Positions 1 through 7,400 of a DNA stretch of 64,000 nucleotides are shown one piece after another. The position numbers were made by a program, and so were the translations under genes. How positions within the stretch are numbered: position 1 is the stretch's first letter; each line of letters starts with the position of its first letter. The notes beneath the pieces are model-generated. The model searched no databases, had not been told where the DNA came from, and saw only the letters and a program-made list of their open reading frames with translations. This stretch comes from Sanguibacter keddieii DSM 10542 (GTDB taxonomy: Bacteria > Actinomycetota > Actinomycetes > Actinomycetales > Cellulomonadaceae): positions 4,154,001-4,218,000 of the forward strand of contig NC_013521.1 of NCBI RefSeq assembly GCF_000024925.1. Direction: 5' to 3'.

Positions 1-3000
1 CACGCCTCGCTAGCCTCGTGCTCGCGCCCGGCCGCTGCCAGCGCGTCGCCGAGCAGCAGGTGCAGGTCGGCGGTGTTGGCCAGCGGGTGCCGTGCCTCGC
101 CGAGGGACGCGACCGGCTCGAGCGCGGCCTGGACGTGCCTGACGGCGTCGTCGGGGTGACCGGCGTCGAGGGCCGCGAGCGCGAGCGACCCGTGCGCGGA
201 GTCCCAGGCGGCCAGGACGGAACCCTCGCCGCCCTCCCACGGCTGGAAGGAGCGCCCGGTCAGCAGCGCGAGGGCCTCGTCCGCCCGGTCGAGGTCGGTG
301 AGCAGGACGGCGAGCTGGACGGTGAGGTCGTCCCGGGCCGCGACGAGGTCGGCCCGGGCGGAGAGCGCCGCGGCACGCTCGGCCGGCCCGACGCCTCTGC
401 GCCCCGCGAGCTGGTCCGCCTCGTAGAGCAGGCGGGCGTCGTCCGGGGCGAGGGCCCTGGCCTGGTCGTAGCAGCGGGCCGCGAGGTCGCCGTCGTCGAG
501 CACGTTGTACGCGGCCAGGCCGAGGTTGCGCAGGACGACGGGGTCGGTGCCGTCGGCGTCGGCCGAGGCCTGCCACGCGGAGACGGCCTCGTCGCGTCGA
601 CCGGCGGCGTAGAGGCGGTGGCCCGCGAGGCCCGACAGCAGCGGGTCGTCCGGGCGGTAGCGGCGCAGGCGTGCCAGCGCGTCGTCCTCGGCGGCAGACG
701 GGAAGCACCGGTCCCGGGGGGCGAGGCGGGCACGCTCGACCGCCCGGTCGGCGGCGGCGTGGTCCCCGCGGGAGAGCTCCAGGTCCGCGGCGTGCAGCCA
801 CGCGACCGGTGCGACGTTGCGCTGACCCCCGACCGTCGGCAGGGACGCGGCCCGCTCGAGCAGCGCGAGCGCCGCGTCGACGTCACCGGTGGAGGCGTGC
901 TCGAGCGCGACGTCGACGAGGACCGTCGGGTCGGCGGAGAGCGTCACGTGCTCGCCCAGGCGGTCGCCGAGGTCGCGTCCCCAGGCGTCGAGCGGGTCGA
1001 GCGCGAGGGTGCCGCGCACGGTCTCACGGGCTGCGGCCTCGTCACCGGCGCGGCGCAGCGCGACGGTGAGGAGGTTGCGGGCCTGGACGTGTCCGGGTGC
1101 GCGGGTGACGAGCGCCTGCAGGTCGTCGACGGCGTCCTCGAGGCGCTCCGCGAGGTCGAGCCGCGCCGTGGCGACGACGGCGGCGTCGAGCCACGACCGG
1201 TCCCACGACGCCGTGCCGAGGGCCTCGCGCGCCTCGACGACGCGTCCCTGACGGGCGAGCACGACCCCTAGGCGGTAGTGCGCCTCGCCGTCGCGCGGGT
1301 TGGGGTTGCGCAGGGTGAGCCGCCGGACGGCGGCACGCAGGTGCCGCTCGGCGTCGTCGAGCCGGCCGTCGCGCGCCCGGCGGGCCGCGAGCGCCACGTG
1401 GGTGCGCGCGTCGCCGGGGTCGCGGCGCAGGGCCTCGACCCAGTAGGCCTCGGGCGAGCGGGTCGCGTGCCGGTACTGGTCGAGGTGCAGGCCGGTCACG
1501 TACAGCTCGTCGACGGAGCCCAGCTGCTCGGGCGGTGGAGGCTCGGTCGCGGGCCGGACGTCGCGCTGGCTTTCCTGCTGCCCCGACCGCGCGCTCGCCT
1601 CCGGTGCGTCGTCCGTCGTCGTGCGGGGGCGCCAGGTGATCAGGCGCGCGCCACCGTGCTCGACCGTGAGCTCGAGGTCACGGGGGTCGACCTCCCCCGC
1701 GACGGCGCCATCCTCGGGGTGGACCGTGACGCCGACGACGTACGGCGCTCCCGGCGCCAGGTCGACGTCCGCGCTGTGCACCACCTCCGCCCCGCGACGC
1801 AGTACGACCCGCGCACCGGGGCGCTCGGCCGTCACCGCGACCGCGACACGGACCTCGGCACCGTCGCCCACCGGCTCGACGTCCAGCCGGACCGCCGCGT
1901 CACGCGTGGCCTGGTGCACGGGGCCGGTGTCCTGGATCGGGTACCAGTACTGGGAGAAGGTCTTGGTCTCGCCGGGGCGCAGGAAGGCGAAGTCCGGCTG
2001 GTTGTCCGTGAACACCCCGGCCATGAGCTCGACGTAGGGGCCGTTGGTGTCGGTGAGGTGCGCGCCCCACGCGTGCCCGAAGGGCGCGTCGCCCCAGGTC
2101 CACATCTTCTTGCCCGGCGAGACCCGGTGGTCGGCCCAGTGCACGAACCCGGCGCCGACCCCGTGGTCGTACCCGCCGAAGAAGTCGTCCTGCGACCCCA
2201 GGCACATGTACGAGGTGGGCACGGGGATGTTCCGGTACCAGTCGAGCCTGTCGCCGTCGGGCCGCTCTGGCGTGCGGCGTGCCGGGTAGTCGACGCCGTA
2301 GTACCGCCCGTCGGCCGCTGGGAAGCTCGTCACCGCGCGCTTGGCGTGGTCGGCGACCACGCGCACGTCCGTCGGGAAGAACGACTGGTAGTCGTCGTTC
2401 ACCGCTGCCGCGACGTTGGCCCACCACAGGAAGGTCTGGACGTCGTCGGTCCGGTTGACCAGGTGGGCGCGCAGCTCGACGAGGGCGCTCGCGGGCGACA
2501 GGCGCACACCGTGCATGCCCTGCATCCGGGCGAACGGGTCGTGGTCGGAGCACCACACGGTGACGGAGCCGTCGTCGTCGTGCTCGATGGTCGACTCGGT
2601 GGGCAGGTAGGTGGCGGGGCGGTGGTGCTGGGGCCAGTTGAGCTCGACGCCGCCCGACACCCACGGGCCGAGGAGCCCGACGAGCGCGGGCTTGATGACG
2701 TCGTTGCGGTAGAAGAAGTCGTAGCCGCGGGTCTTGTCGTGGCCCACGTGGATGCGTCCGCCGAGCTCGGGGAGCAGCATGAGGCGCACGTAGTCGTTCT
2801 CGATGTGCACGGCGTCCCAGGTGCGTGGGGTCTTGTCGAGGGAGACCCGCTCGACGAAGGGCATCGGGTAGACGGCGCCCGACGACCCCTGGTAGACGCG
2901 CTGGTCGAGGTAGGCCGGGTAACGGCTGGCCTCCGCCGGCTCGTAGGTGTCGATCACCACGGGCTCGCGCCAGGCGCGGACCGGGAGGGCGGCGAGGGCG

Positions 3001-3044
3001 GCGGGCGCTGGGGGGAGGACGATCCTCGACTCTTCGCTGAGCAT
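1..3044 (-). CDS. DUF5107 domain protein with C-terminal TPR repeats (partial, 3' end outside window)
   Basis: About 1014 residues are visible and the reading frame is still open at base 1. The first ~370 residues match the DUF5107 type: a beta-rich galactose-mutarotase-like fold with ELGGRI near residue 90 and WWANVAA near residue 205. From about residue 500 to the window edge there are degenerate TPR-like helix pairs rich in Ala, Arg and Asp. DUF5107 proteins are generally found near sugar-use genes; their biochemical role is not established. I start it at ATG 3044 because a TACCGT -10 box (3056-3051) lies 6 nt upstream, which fits a leaderless transcript. It is divergent from an AraC regulator 56 bp away, a likely controller. 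No signal peptide is seen, so it is probably cytosolic. Confidence 0.85.
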   Translation of the reverse strand, partial: MLSEESRIVLPPAPAALAALPVRAWREPVVIDTYEPAEASRYPAYLDQRVYQGSSGAVYPMPFVERVSLDKTPRTWDAVHIENDYVRLMLLPELGGRIHVGHDKTRGYDFFYRNDVIKPALVGLLGPWVSGGVELNWPQHHRPATYLPTESTIEHDDDGSVTVWCSDHDPFARMQGMHGVRLSPASALVELRAHLVNRTDDVQTFLWWANVAAAVNDDYQSFFPTDVRVVADHAKRAVTSFPAADGRYYGVDYPARRTPERPDGDRLDWYRNIPVPTSYMCLGSQDDFFGGYDHGVGAGFVHWADHRVSPGKKMWTWGDAPFGHAWGAHLTDTNGPYVELMAGVFTDNQPDFAFLRPGETKTFSQYWYPIQDTGPVHQATRDAAVRLDVEPVGDGAEVRVAVAVTAERPGARVVLRRGAEVVHSADVDLAPGAPYVVGVTVHPEDGAVAGEVDPRDLELTVEHGGARLITWRPRTTTDDAPEASARSGQQESQRDVRPATEPPPPEQLGSVDELYVTGLHLDQYRHATRSPEAYWVEALRRDPGDARTHVALAARRARDGRLDDAERHLRAAVRRLTLRNPNPRDGEAHYRLGVVLARQGRVVEAREALGTASWDRSWLDAAVVATARLDLAERLEDAVDDLQALVTRAPGHVQARNLLTVALRRAGDEAAARETVRGTLALDPLDAWGRDLGDRLGEHVTLSADPTVLVDVALEHASTGDVDAALALLERAASLPTVGGQRNVAPVAWLHAADLELSRGDHAAADRAVERARLAPRDRCFPSAAEDDALARLRRYRPDDPLLSGLAGHRLYAAGRRDEAVSAWQASADADGTDPVVLRNLGLAAYNVLDDGDLAARCYDQARALAPDDARLLYEADQLAGRRGVGPAERAAALSARADLVAARDDLTVQLAVLLTDLDRADEALALLTGRSFQPWEGGEGSVLAAWDSAHGSLALAALDAGHPDDAVRHVQAALEPVASLGEARHPLANTADLHLLLGDALAAAGREHEASEA

Positions 3045-3050
3045 GGGTCG

Positions 3051-3056
3051 ACGGTA
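3051..3056 (-). promoter_or_regulatory. Leaderless -10 box for the DUF5107 gene
   Basis: TACCGT on the minus strand ends 6 nt before ATG 3044. A short GGGT-N2-ACCC dyad lies just upstream (near 3062-3071) in the 56-bp space shared with the AraC gene. Confidence 0.45.
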
Positions 3057-3100
3057 GAGCGGGTTGACCCACCCGGGCGATAGACGTTTCACTGCACCTC

Positions 3101-3994
3101 ATGGACGGATCGACTGCCGCTGAGGGCCTGGGCGCGCTGCGTGACGGTTTCGCGGGGCAGCGGATGCTCGTCACCCCGCGCTCTCTCGTGCGCGAAGCCC
3201 TCACACTCCCGGTCACCTCCCGGCTGCTGGTCACCGACGCCGGGGTGTTCCCCCACGCGGCCCGGCACGGCAGATCCAGGGTCTCCGGCGCCGAGCAGCA
3301 CGTCGTCCTGGTCTGCACGGACGGCGCCGGGTGGTGCCGCACCCCTGCCGGGACGGAGGTCGTCGGCCGGGGTGACGCGGTGCTGCTGCTCGCCGGCGAG
3401 GCGCACGAGTACGGCGCCGACGCCGAGGACCCGTGGACGCTGTGGTGGTTCCACGTCCTCGGCGGCGACGCCGCCGAGCTCGTGAGCGCCGGCCACCAGG
3501 CCTCGGGCGGGCCCGTTGCCCACCTGCGGGACGCCGCGCCGGTCGCGAGCCTCGTCTCCCAGGTGATCGACGGTCTCGACGCCGGGACCCGGGCGGGCAC
3601 CCTGCAGGCGACGGGCGCCGCGTTCCACGCGCTCACCCAGGTCGTCGCGACCGGGCGCCGCTCCCCCGGGCCGTCCCTCAGCCCCGTCGAGCGGGCGCTC
3701 GAGCACCTGCGGGCCACGAGCCCGCGGCGCACCCCGGTGGCGTCCCTCGCCGCGATGGTCGGCCTGAGCACGTCGCGGCTCGGTGCGCTGTTCCGCGAGC
3801 ACGTGGGGGTGTCGCCGAACGCCTACCAGTCACAGCTGCGCATGGCGCGGGCCCGCGAGCTGCTCGACAGCACGGACCTCGCCGTCGCGGCGGTCGCGTC
3901 AGCCTGCGGCTTCGACGACCCGCTCTACTTCTCCCGGCAGTTCGCACGGGTGCACGGTGTCGCGCCGAGCGCGTACCGGGGGCGGACGCGCTGA
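3101..3994 (+). CDS. AraC family transcriptional regulator
   Basis: 297 residues. The N-terminal half is a cupin-like effector domain (GDAVLLLAGEAHEYG, residues ~90-105). The C-terminal ~95 residues are a double HTH: VASLAAMVGLSTSRLGALF, then the second helix pair around AVAAVASACGFDDPLYFSRQFARVHGVAPSAYR, the classic AraC signature. It is divergent from the DUF5107/TPR gene, so a sugar-responsive activator of that gene is the simplest reading (inference). It ends 16 bp before the convergent asparaginase gene and no terminator hairpin is evident between them. Confidence 0.9.
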   Translation: MDGSTAAEGLGALRDGFAGQRMLVTPRSLVREALTLPVTSRLLVTDAGVFPHAARHGRSRVSGAEQHVVLVCTDGAGWCRTPAGTEVVGRGDAVLLLAGEAHEYGADAEDPWTLWWFHVLGGDAAELVSAGHQASGGPVAHLRDAAPVASLVSQVIDGLDAGTRAGTLQATGAAFHALTQVVATGRRSPGPSLSPVERALEHLRATSPRRTPVASLAAMVGLSTSRLGALFREHVGVSPNAYQSQLRMARARELLDSTDLAVAAVASACGFDDPLYFSRQFARVHGVAPSAYRGRTR

Positions 3995-4010
3995 GTGGTC
4001 TCGGTCCGGC

Positions 4011-4997
4011 TCAGGAGTGGCGCGCGACCGCCTCGCGCAGCCCGTCGCCCTCGGTGCCCGACGAGAGCAGGAGCGCGAGCAGCACCCGCGCCTTGACCGG
4101 AGACAGCTGGCCGGCCGTCATGACGCCGCGGTCCCGGAGGTCGATCTCACCGCCCGGGTAGCCGTAGGTCCGCTCGAAGACCGGACCTGCCCCGGTCCGG
4201 CTGGCCATCAGCACCGGGATGCGGGCTGCGGTGGCGGCGACGTTCTCCACGGCCGACGCAGCGACGTGCCCCGCACCGACGCCGGCGAGCACCACGCCGT
4301 CGTACCCGGCGTCGGCCAGACCGGGGAGCAGGGCGAGGTCGTCGCCCGCACCCGTGGACACCAGGGCGACACGCGCCCGGGCCGACTCCGGGGCGGTCAG
4401 GACAGGTCGCGGGCGTGGGCGCAGCTCCAGGCGCGCCTCTCCCTCGGCGACGTAGCCGAGCGGACCGAGCGGCTCGGACGTGAAGGCGTCGACGTGGAAC
4501 GTGCTGCGCTTGCTCACCCAGCGCGCGGAGTGGACGAGGTCGGCGAACTGCACGAGCACCCCCGCCCGGCGCGCCTCGGCGCTCGCCGCCACGAGCACGG
4601 CCGAGACGAGGTTCGCCGGGCCGTCCTCGCCCGCGGCCGCGCGGCTGCGCATCGCGCCGGTGACCACGACGGGCCTCGCAGAGGCCGTCCCGAGGAGGTC
4701 GAGCGCGAAGGCCGTCTCCTCGATGGTGTCGGTGCCCTGCGAGACGACCACGCCCTCGACGTCGTCGGGCAGCGCGAGGACGTAGCGGTGCAGGGCGAGC
4801 AGGTCGTCGAGCGTCAGGGACGGCGAGGGGACGAGGCGGAGCTCGTGCGGGAGCAGCGCGATGCCGGGGACCCAGTGCTCGACCTCCTGCCGGAACAGGT
4901 CGGCGCCGCTCACCGGGACGACGCCCGACGTCGCGCGGGTCGCCTCCGAGCTGATCGTCCCGCCGAGGGTGATGAGGCTGATGCGTCGCTGTGTCAC
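4011..4997 (-). CDS. L-asparaginase
   Basis: 328 residues. Hydrolyses asparagine to aspartate and ammonia. The first active-site motif is ITLGGTIS near the N-terminus and the second is SQGTDTIEETAF near residue 88. The usual His before GTDT is Gln here. TGAMR follows, then the GEDGPANL segment of the family. The reading frame stays open upstream to 5297, but the GTG at 4997 (VTQRRISLITLGG) places the first motif at the normal distance from the N-terminus. A GACACT -10-like box lies 6 nt upstream. There is no signal peptide, so it is cytoplasmic, type I-like. It stands alone, back to back with the methyltransferase at 5312. Confidence 0.92.
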   Translation of the reverse strand: MTQRRISLITLGGTISSEATRATSGVVPVSGADLFRQEVEHWVPGIALLPHELRLVPSPSLTLDDLLALHRYVLALPDDVEGVVVSQGTDTIEETAFALDLLGTASARPVVVTGAMRSRAAAGEDGPANLVSAVLVAASAEARRAGVLVQFADLVHSARWVSKRSTFHVDAFTSEPLGPLGYVAEGEARLELRPRPRPVLTAPESARARVALVSTGAGDDLALLPGLADAGYDGVVLAGVGAGHVAASAVENVAATAARIPVLMASRTGAGPVFERTYGYPGGEIDLRDRGVMTAGQLSPVKARVLLALLLSSGTEGDGLREAVARHS

Positions 4998-5311
4998 GGC
5001 ACCAGTGTCCCAGGGACGGGACACCACCTCGCCTGACCACCCCACCCCGAGGGACCGGGCGCGACGGCGAGGGACCTCCTGGAGACCCTCGGCGTCGCGC
5101 GCGGTCCCTCGCGCAGCAGCATGAGGCGTCTCGACTGGCGGGACGGGAGCGGGGTTTGAGGGCGGTCTGACAAGAGCTGCGGTCAAGCCGTGGGAAGGTG
5201 TGGGAACAGCGGGAATGCGAAGCCTCGCGCCTGTCAGGGCACCGCTGCGACACCCGAGCACCGCGACGCCTGCGTCGTCTGGTGCGCCCGACATCACGAG
5301 ACGAGGCCCAC
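4998..5311. other. 314-bp divergent intergenic region with a long inverted repeat
   Basis: It separates asparaginase (minus) from the MetE-type gene (plus). Its main feature is the near-perfect 26-nt-arm hairpin at 5048-5111 listed separately. A GAGG about 6 nt before ATG 5312 is a plausible ribosome site. I looked for a SAM or cobalamin riboswitch because the downstream gene is methionine-related and recognised none of the conserved cores. Confidence 0.6.
5048..5111. repeat. Long inverted repeat (26-nt arms, 12-nt loop)
   Basis: Left arm 5048-5073 and right arm 5086-5111 pair at 24 of 26 positions, in three uninterrupted blocks: CGAGGGACCG, GCGCGACG and CGAGGG with their complements. Each block is separated by one G:G mismatch. 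It lies between two divergent genes, so it is not a terminator for either. Confidence 0.85.
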
Positions 5312-6538
5312 ATGCTGGACAGTCGCGACCGCATCCAGACCACCCACGCCGGCAGTCTGCCGCGCACCCCCGAGCTCATCGCCGCGAACGACGCGCGCCA
5401 GCTCGCCGAGGACGGCTTCACCCTCGACCGCACCCCGGAGTTCGACGGCCTGCTCACCTCCGCGGTCGGCGACCTCGTCGCCCGCCAGAAGGCGGCCGGC
5501 ATCACCGTCCCGGGCGACGGCGAGTTCGGCAAGGCCATGACGAGCGCGGTCGACTACGGCGCCTGGTGGTCGTACTCGTTCCAGCGCGTGAGCGGCCTCG
5601 AGGTGACCGGCGAGGACATCTTCTCGGCCGAGCCCGTGCGCTCGACCCCCGGGAACATCCGCCTGACGACCTTCCCGGACCGTCGCGACTGGACGATCTT
5701 CCGCGAGGCGTACACCGACCCGACGAGCGGCATCTCGACCGGCAAGGGCGCCACGGCCTTCCCTGCGACGACCGGGAAGCTCGCCTACGTCGGCCACGAG
5801 GCGATCGCCTCCGACATCGCCAACCTCAAGGCCGGTCTCGCGGCCAACGGCCTCACGGAGGGCTTCGTCACGAGCCTGTCGCCGGGCAGCGGCTCGCGCA
5901 TCCCCAACGCGTTCTACGCCACGGAGGAGGAGCACATCTGGGCCTGGGCCGACGTGCTGCGCGAGGAGTACAAGGCCATCGTCGACGCCGGTCTGATCCT
6001 GCAGATCGACGACCCGTCGATCGCCGAGAACTGGGACCAGATCAACCCCGAGCCGAGCGTCGAGGACTACCAGGCCTTCACGCGCATCCGCGTGGAAGCC
6101 CTCAACTACGCGCTGCGCGACCTGCCGCAGGAGCAGATCCGCTTCCACCTGTGCTGGGGCAGCTGGCACGGCCCGCACACCACCGACCTCGAGCTGAAGA
6201 ACATCGTCGACCTCATGCTCGAGATCAACGCCGGCGCCTACTCCTTCGAGGCGGCGAACGCCCGCCACGAGCACGAGTGGAAGGTGTGGCAGGACGTCAC
6301 GCTCCCCGAGGGCAAGCTCATCCTCCCCGGGATCGTCGGGCACGCGACCAATGTCGTCGAGCACCCCGAGCTCGTGGCCGACCGCATCGAGCGCTTCGCA
6401 TCGGTGGTCGGCAAGGAGAACGTCGTCGCGTCGACCGACTGCGGTCTCGGCGGGCGCATCCACCCGCAGATCGCGTGGGCCAAGCTCGAGGCGCTCAGCG
6501 CTGGCGCGGAGATCGCGAGCCAGCGCCTCTGGGGCTGA
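5312..6538 (+). CDS. Cobalamin-independent methionine synthase family protein (MetE C-terminal domain type)
   Basis: 408 residues, about the size of the stand-alone MetE catalytic-domain family rather than the ~750 residues of full MetE. It begins with THAGSLPR, the start typical of this family. It contains VPGDGEFGK, LQIDDPSIAENWD and HLCWGSWHGPH. The C-terminal STDCGLGGRIHP supplies the zinc-site Cys (the full enzyme uses His-Cys-Glu-Cys). The methyl donor and acceptor of these short forms are often unknown; transfer to homocysteine or another thiol is inferred from the family. The reading frame extends upstream, but ATG 5312 has a GAGG at the right spacing. It is followed by a terminator-like hairpin. 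Confidence 0.85.
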   Translation: MLDSRDRIQTTHAGSLPRTPELIAANDARQLAEDGFTLDRTPEFDGLLTSAVGDLVARQKAAGITVPGDGEFGKAMTSAVDYGAWWSYSFQRVSGLEVTGEDIFSAEPVRSTPGNIRLTTFPDRRDWTIFREAYTDPTSGISTGKGATAFPATTGKLAYVGHEAIASDIANLKAGLAANGLTEGFVTSLSPGSGSRIPNAFYATEEEHIWAWADVLREEYKAIVDAGLILQIDDPSIAENWDQINPEPSVEDYQAFTRIRVEALNYALRDLPQEQIRFHLCWGSWHGPHTTDLELKNIVDLMLEINAGAYSFEAANARHEHEWKVWQDVTLPEGKLILPGIVGHATNVVEHPELVADRIERFASVVGKENVVASTDCGLGGRIHPQIAWAKLEALSAGAEIASQRLWG

Positions 6539-6558
6539 CGCCCTCCACCCGCACGGCC

Positions 6559-6597
6559 GACGGGCCCGTCTCTCCGCACCGGAGGGGCGGGCCCGTC
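6559..6597 (+). terminator. Hairpin after the MetE-type gene
   Basis: GACGGGCCCG (6559-6568) pairs perfectly with CGGGCCCGTC (6588-6597), about 20 bp after the stop codon. There is no T-tract, as is common in high-GC actinobacteria. Confidence 0.6.
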
Positions 6598-6671
6598 CGT
6601 CGTCGGCGCAGGCGCAGGGCCGCGCGGTCGACCTCGGAGCCCAGCGCGCGGCGCACCTCACACCCCCACCT

Positions 6672-6702
6672 GTTGCACCCGGTGCAACGATGCACCTAGT
6701 GT
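6672..6702 (+). promoter_or_regulatory. Promoter and TetR operator for the TetR-MMPL unit
   Basis: The 17-bp perfect palindrome GTTGCACCCGGTGCAAC (6672-6688) overlaps a -35 TTGCAC (6673-6678). An 18-nt spacer leads to -10 TAGTGT (6697-6702). The GTG start at 6710 is 7 nt further on, so the mRNA is probably leaderless. The layout is typical of TetR self-repression. Confidence 0.75.
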
Positions 6703-6709
6703 CGCGAGC

Positions 6710-7369
6710 GTGACGCAGAGCCCACCCACCGGCGACCGCCGAGCCGCCCTCAAGGCGCGGCACCGGCGCGCCATCCTCGACGCCGCGGCCGCCCTGCTCG
6801 ACGAGCACGGCATCGGCGGCTTCTCCGTCGACGACCTCGCCGAGCGCGCCGACGTGTCCCGGCGCACCGTGTTCAACCACTTCCCGTCCCTCGCGGACAT
6901 CACCGCGACGGTCTGCACGGAGTTCTTCGACGAGGCCATGGAGGCCTTCGAGGAGCACGCCGTCGGACGCCCGACCGACGCCGCACCGTCGGTCTTCGAC
7001 GACGTCTCGGACGCGCTGCGCGCCATGGACTTCATCAGCCCCATGGCCTACCTGGTCCGCGTCCTGCGGACCGACCAGGGCGCCTCCGACCAGCTCTCGC
7101 CGTCCTTCACCGCCGCGGTGTCCGGCCTGAGCACCCGCTTCGCGGCAGAGATCCGCCAGCGCCACCCGGCCGCCGACCCCTACACCGTCGACCTGCTCGT
7201 CGGGTCGACCCTCGCGGGCCTCCTCGTCGTCGCGCACCGGTGGGCGGACGCGACCGGCGGCGTCGACGACGCCCGGTCCCGCGACACCTTCTCGACCATG
7301 CTCGAGGGCATGCTCACCGCCGTCGGATCGGGCTTCGCGTCCGAGTCCGTGTTCCCCCGCACCGCCTGA
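6710..7369 (+). CDS. TetR family transcriptional regulator
   Basis: 219 residues. The N-terminal HTH lies at residues ~18-62: RRAILDAAAALLDEHG, then SVDDLAERADVSRRTVFNHF, the TetR recognition helix. The C-terminal ligand domain is unassigned. Start GTG 6710 is set by the -10 box 7 nt upstream. It lies 31 bp before the MMPL transporter and probably forms an operon with it. The palindrome covering its own -35 predicts that it represses both genes until a hydrophobic drug or lipid-like ligand binds (inference from the family). Confidence 0.92.
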   Translation: MTQSPPTGDRRAALKARHRRAILDAAAALLDEHGIGGFSVDDLAERADVSRRTVFNHFPSLADITATVCTEFFDEAMEAFEEHAVGRPTDAAPSVFDDVSDALRAMDFISPMAYLVRVLRTDQGASDQLSPSFTAAVSGLSTRFAAEIRQRHPAADPYTVDLLVGSTLAGLLVVAHRWADATGGVDDARSRDTFSTMLEGMLTAVGSGFASESVFPRTA

Positions 7370-7400
7370 CCCCCCTCCCGGCCCGTACCGAAGGACTCTC

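Noticed and set aside
1278-3083. Long plus-strand open frame opposite the DUF5107 gene
   Set aside because: It is a high-GC shadow: no family likeness and Val/Gly/Arg-heavy composition, while the minus strand carries a clear DUF5107-TPR protein.
5112-5311. SAM or cobalamin riboswitch before the MetE-type gene
   Set aside because: The stretch has GGTCAAG and GTGGGAA fragments that recall SAM-IV and B12 leaders, but the conserved cores (GGCAACCC, GCCACTG) and paired stems are missing.
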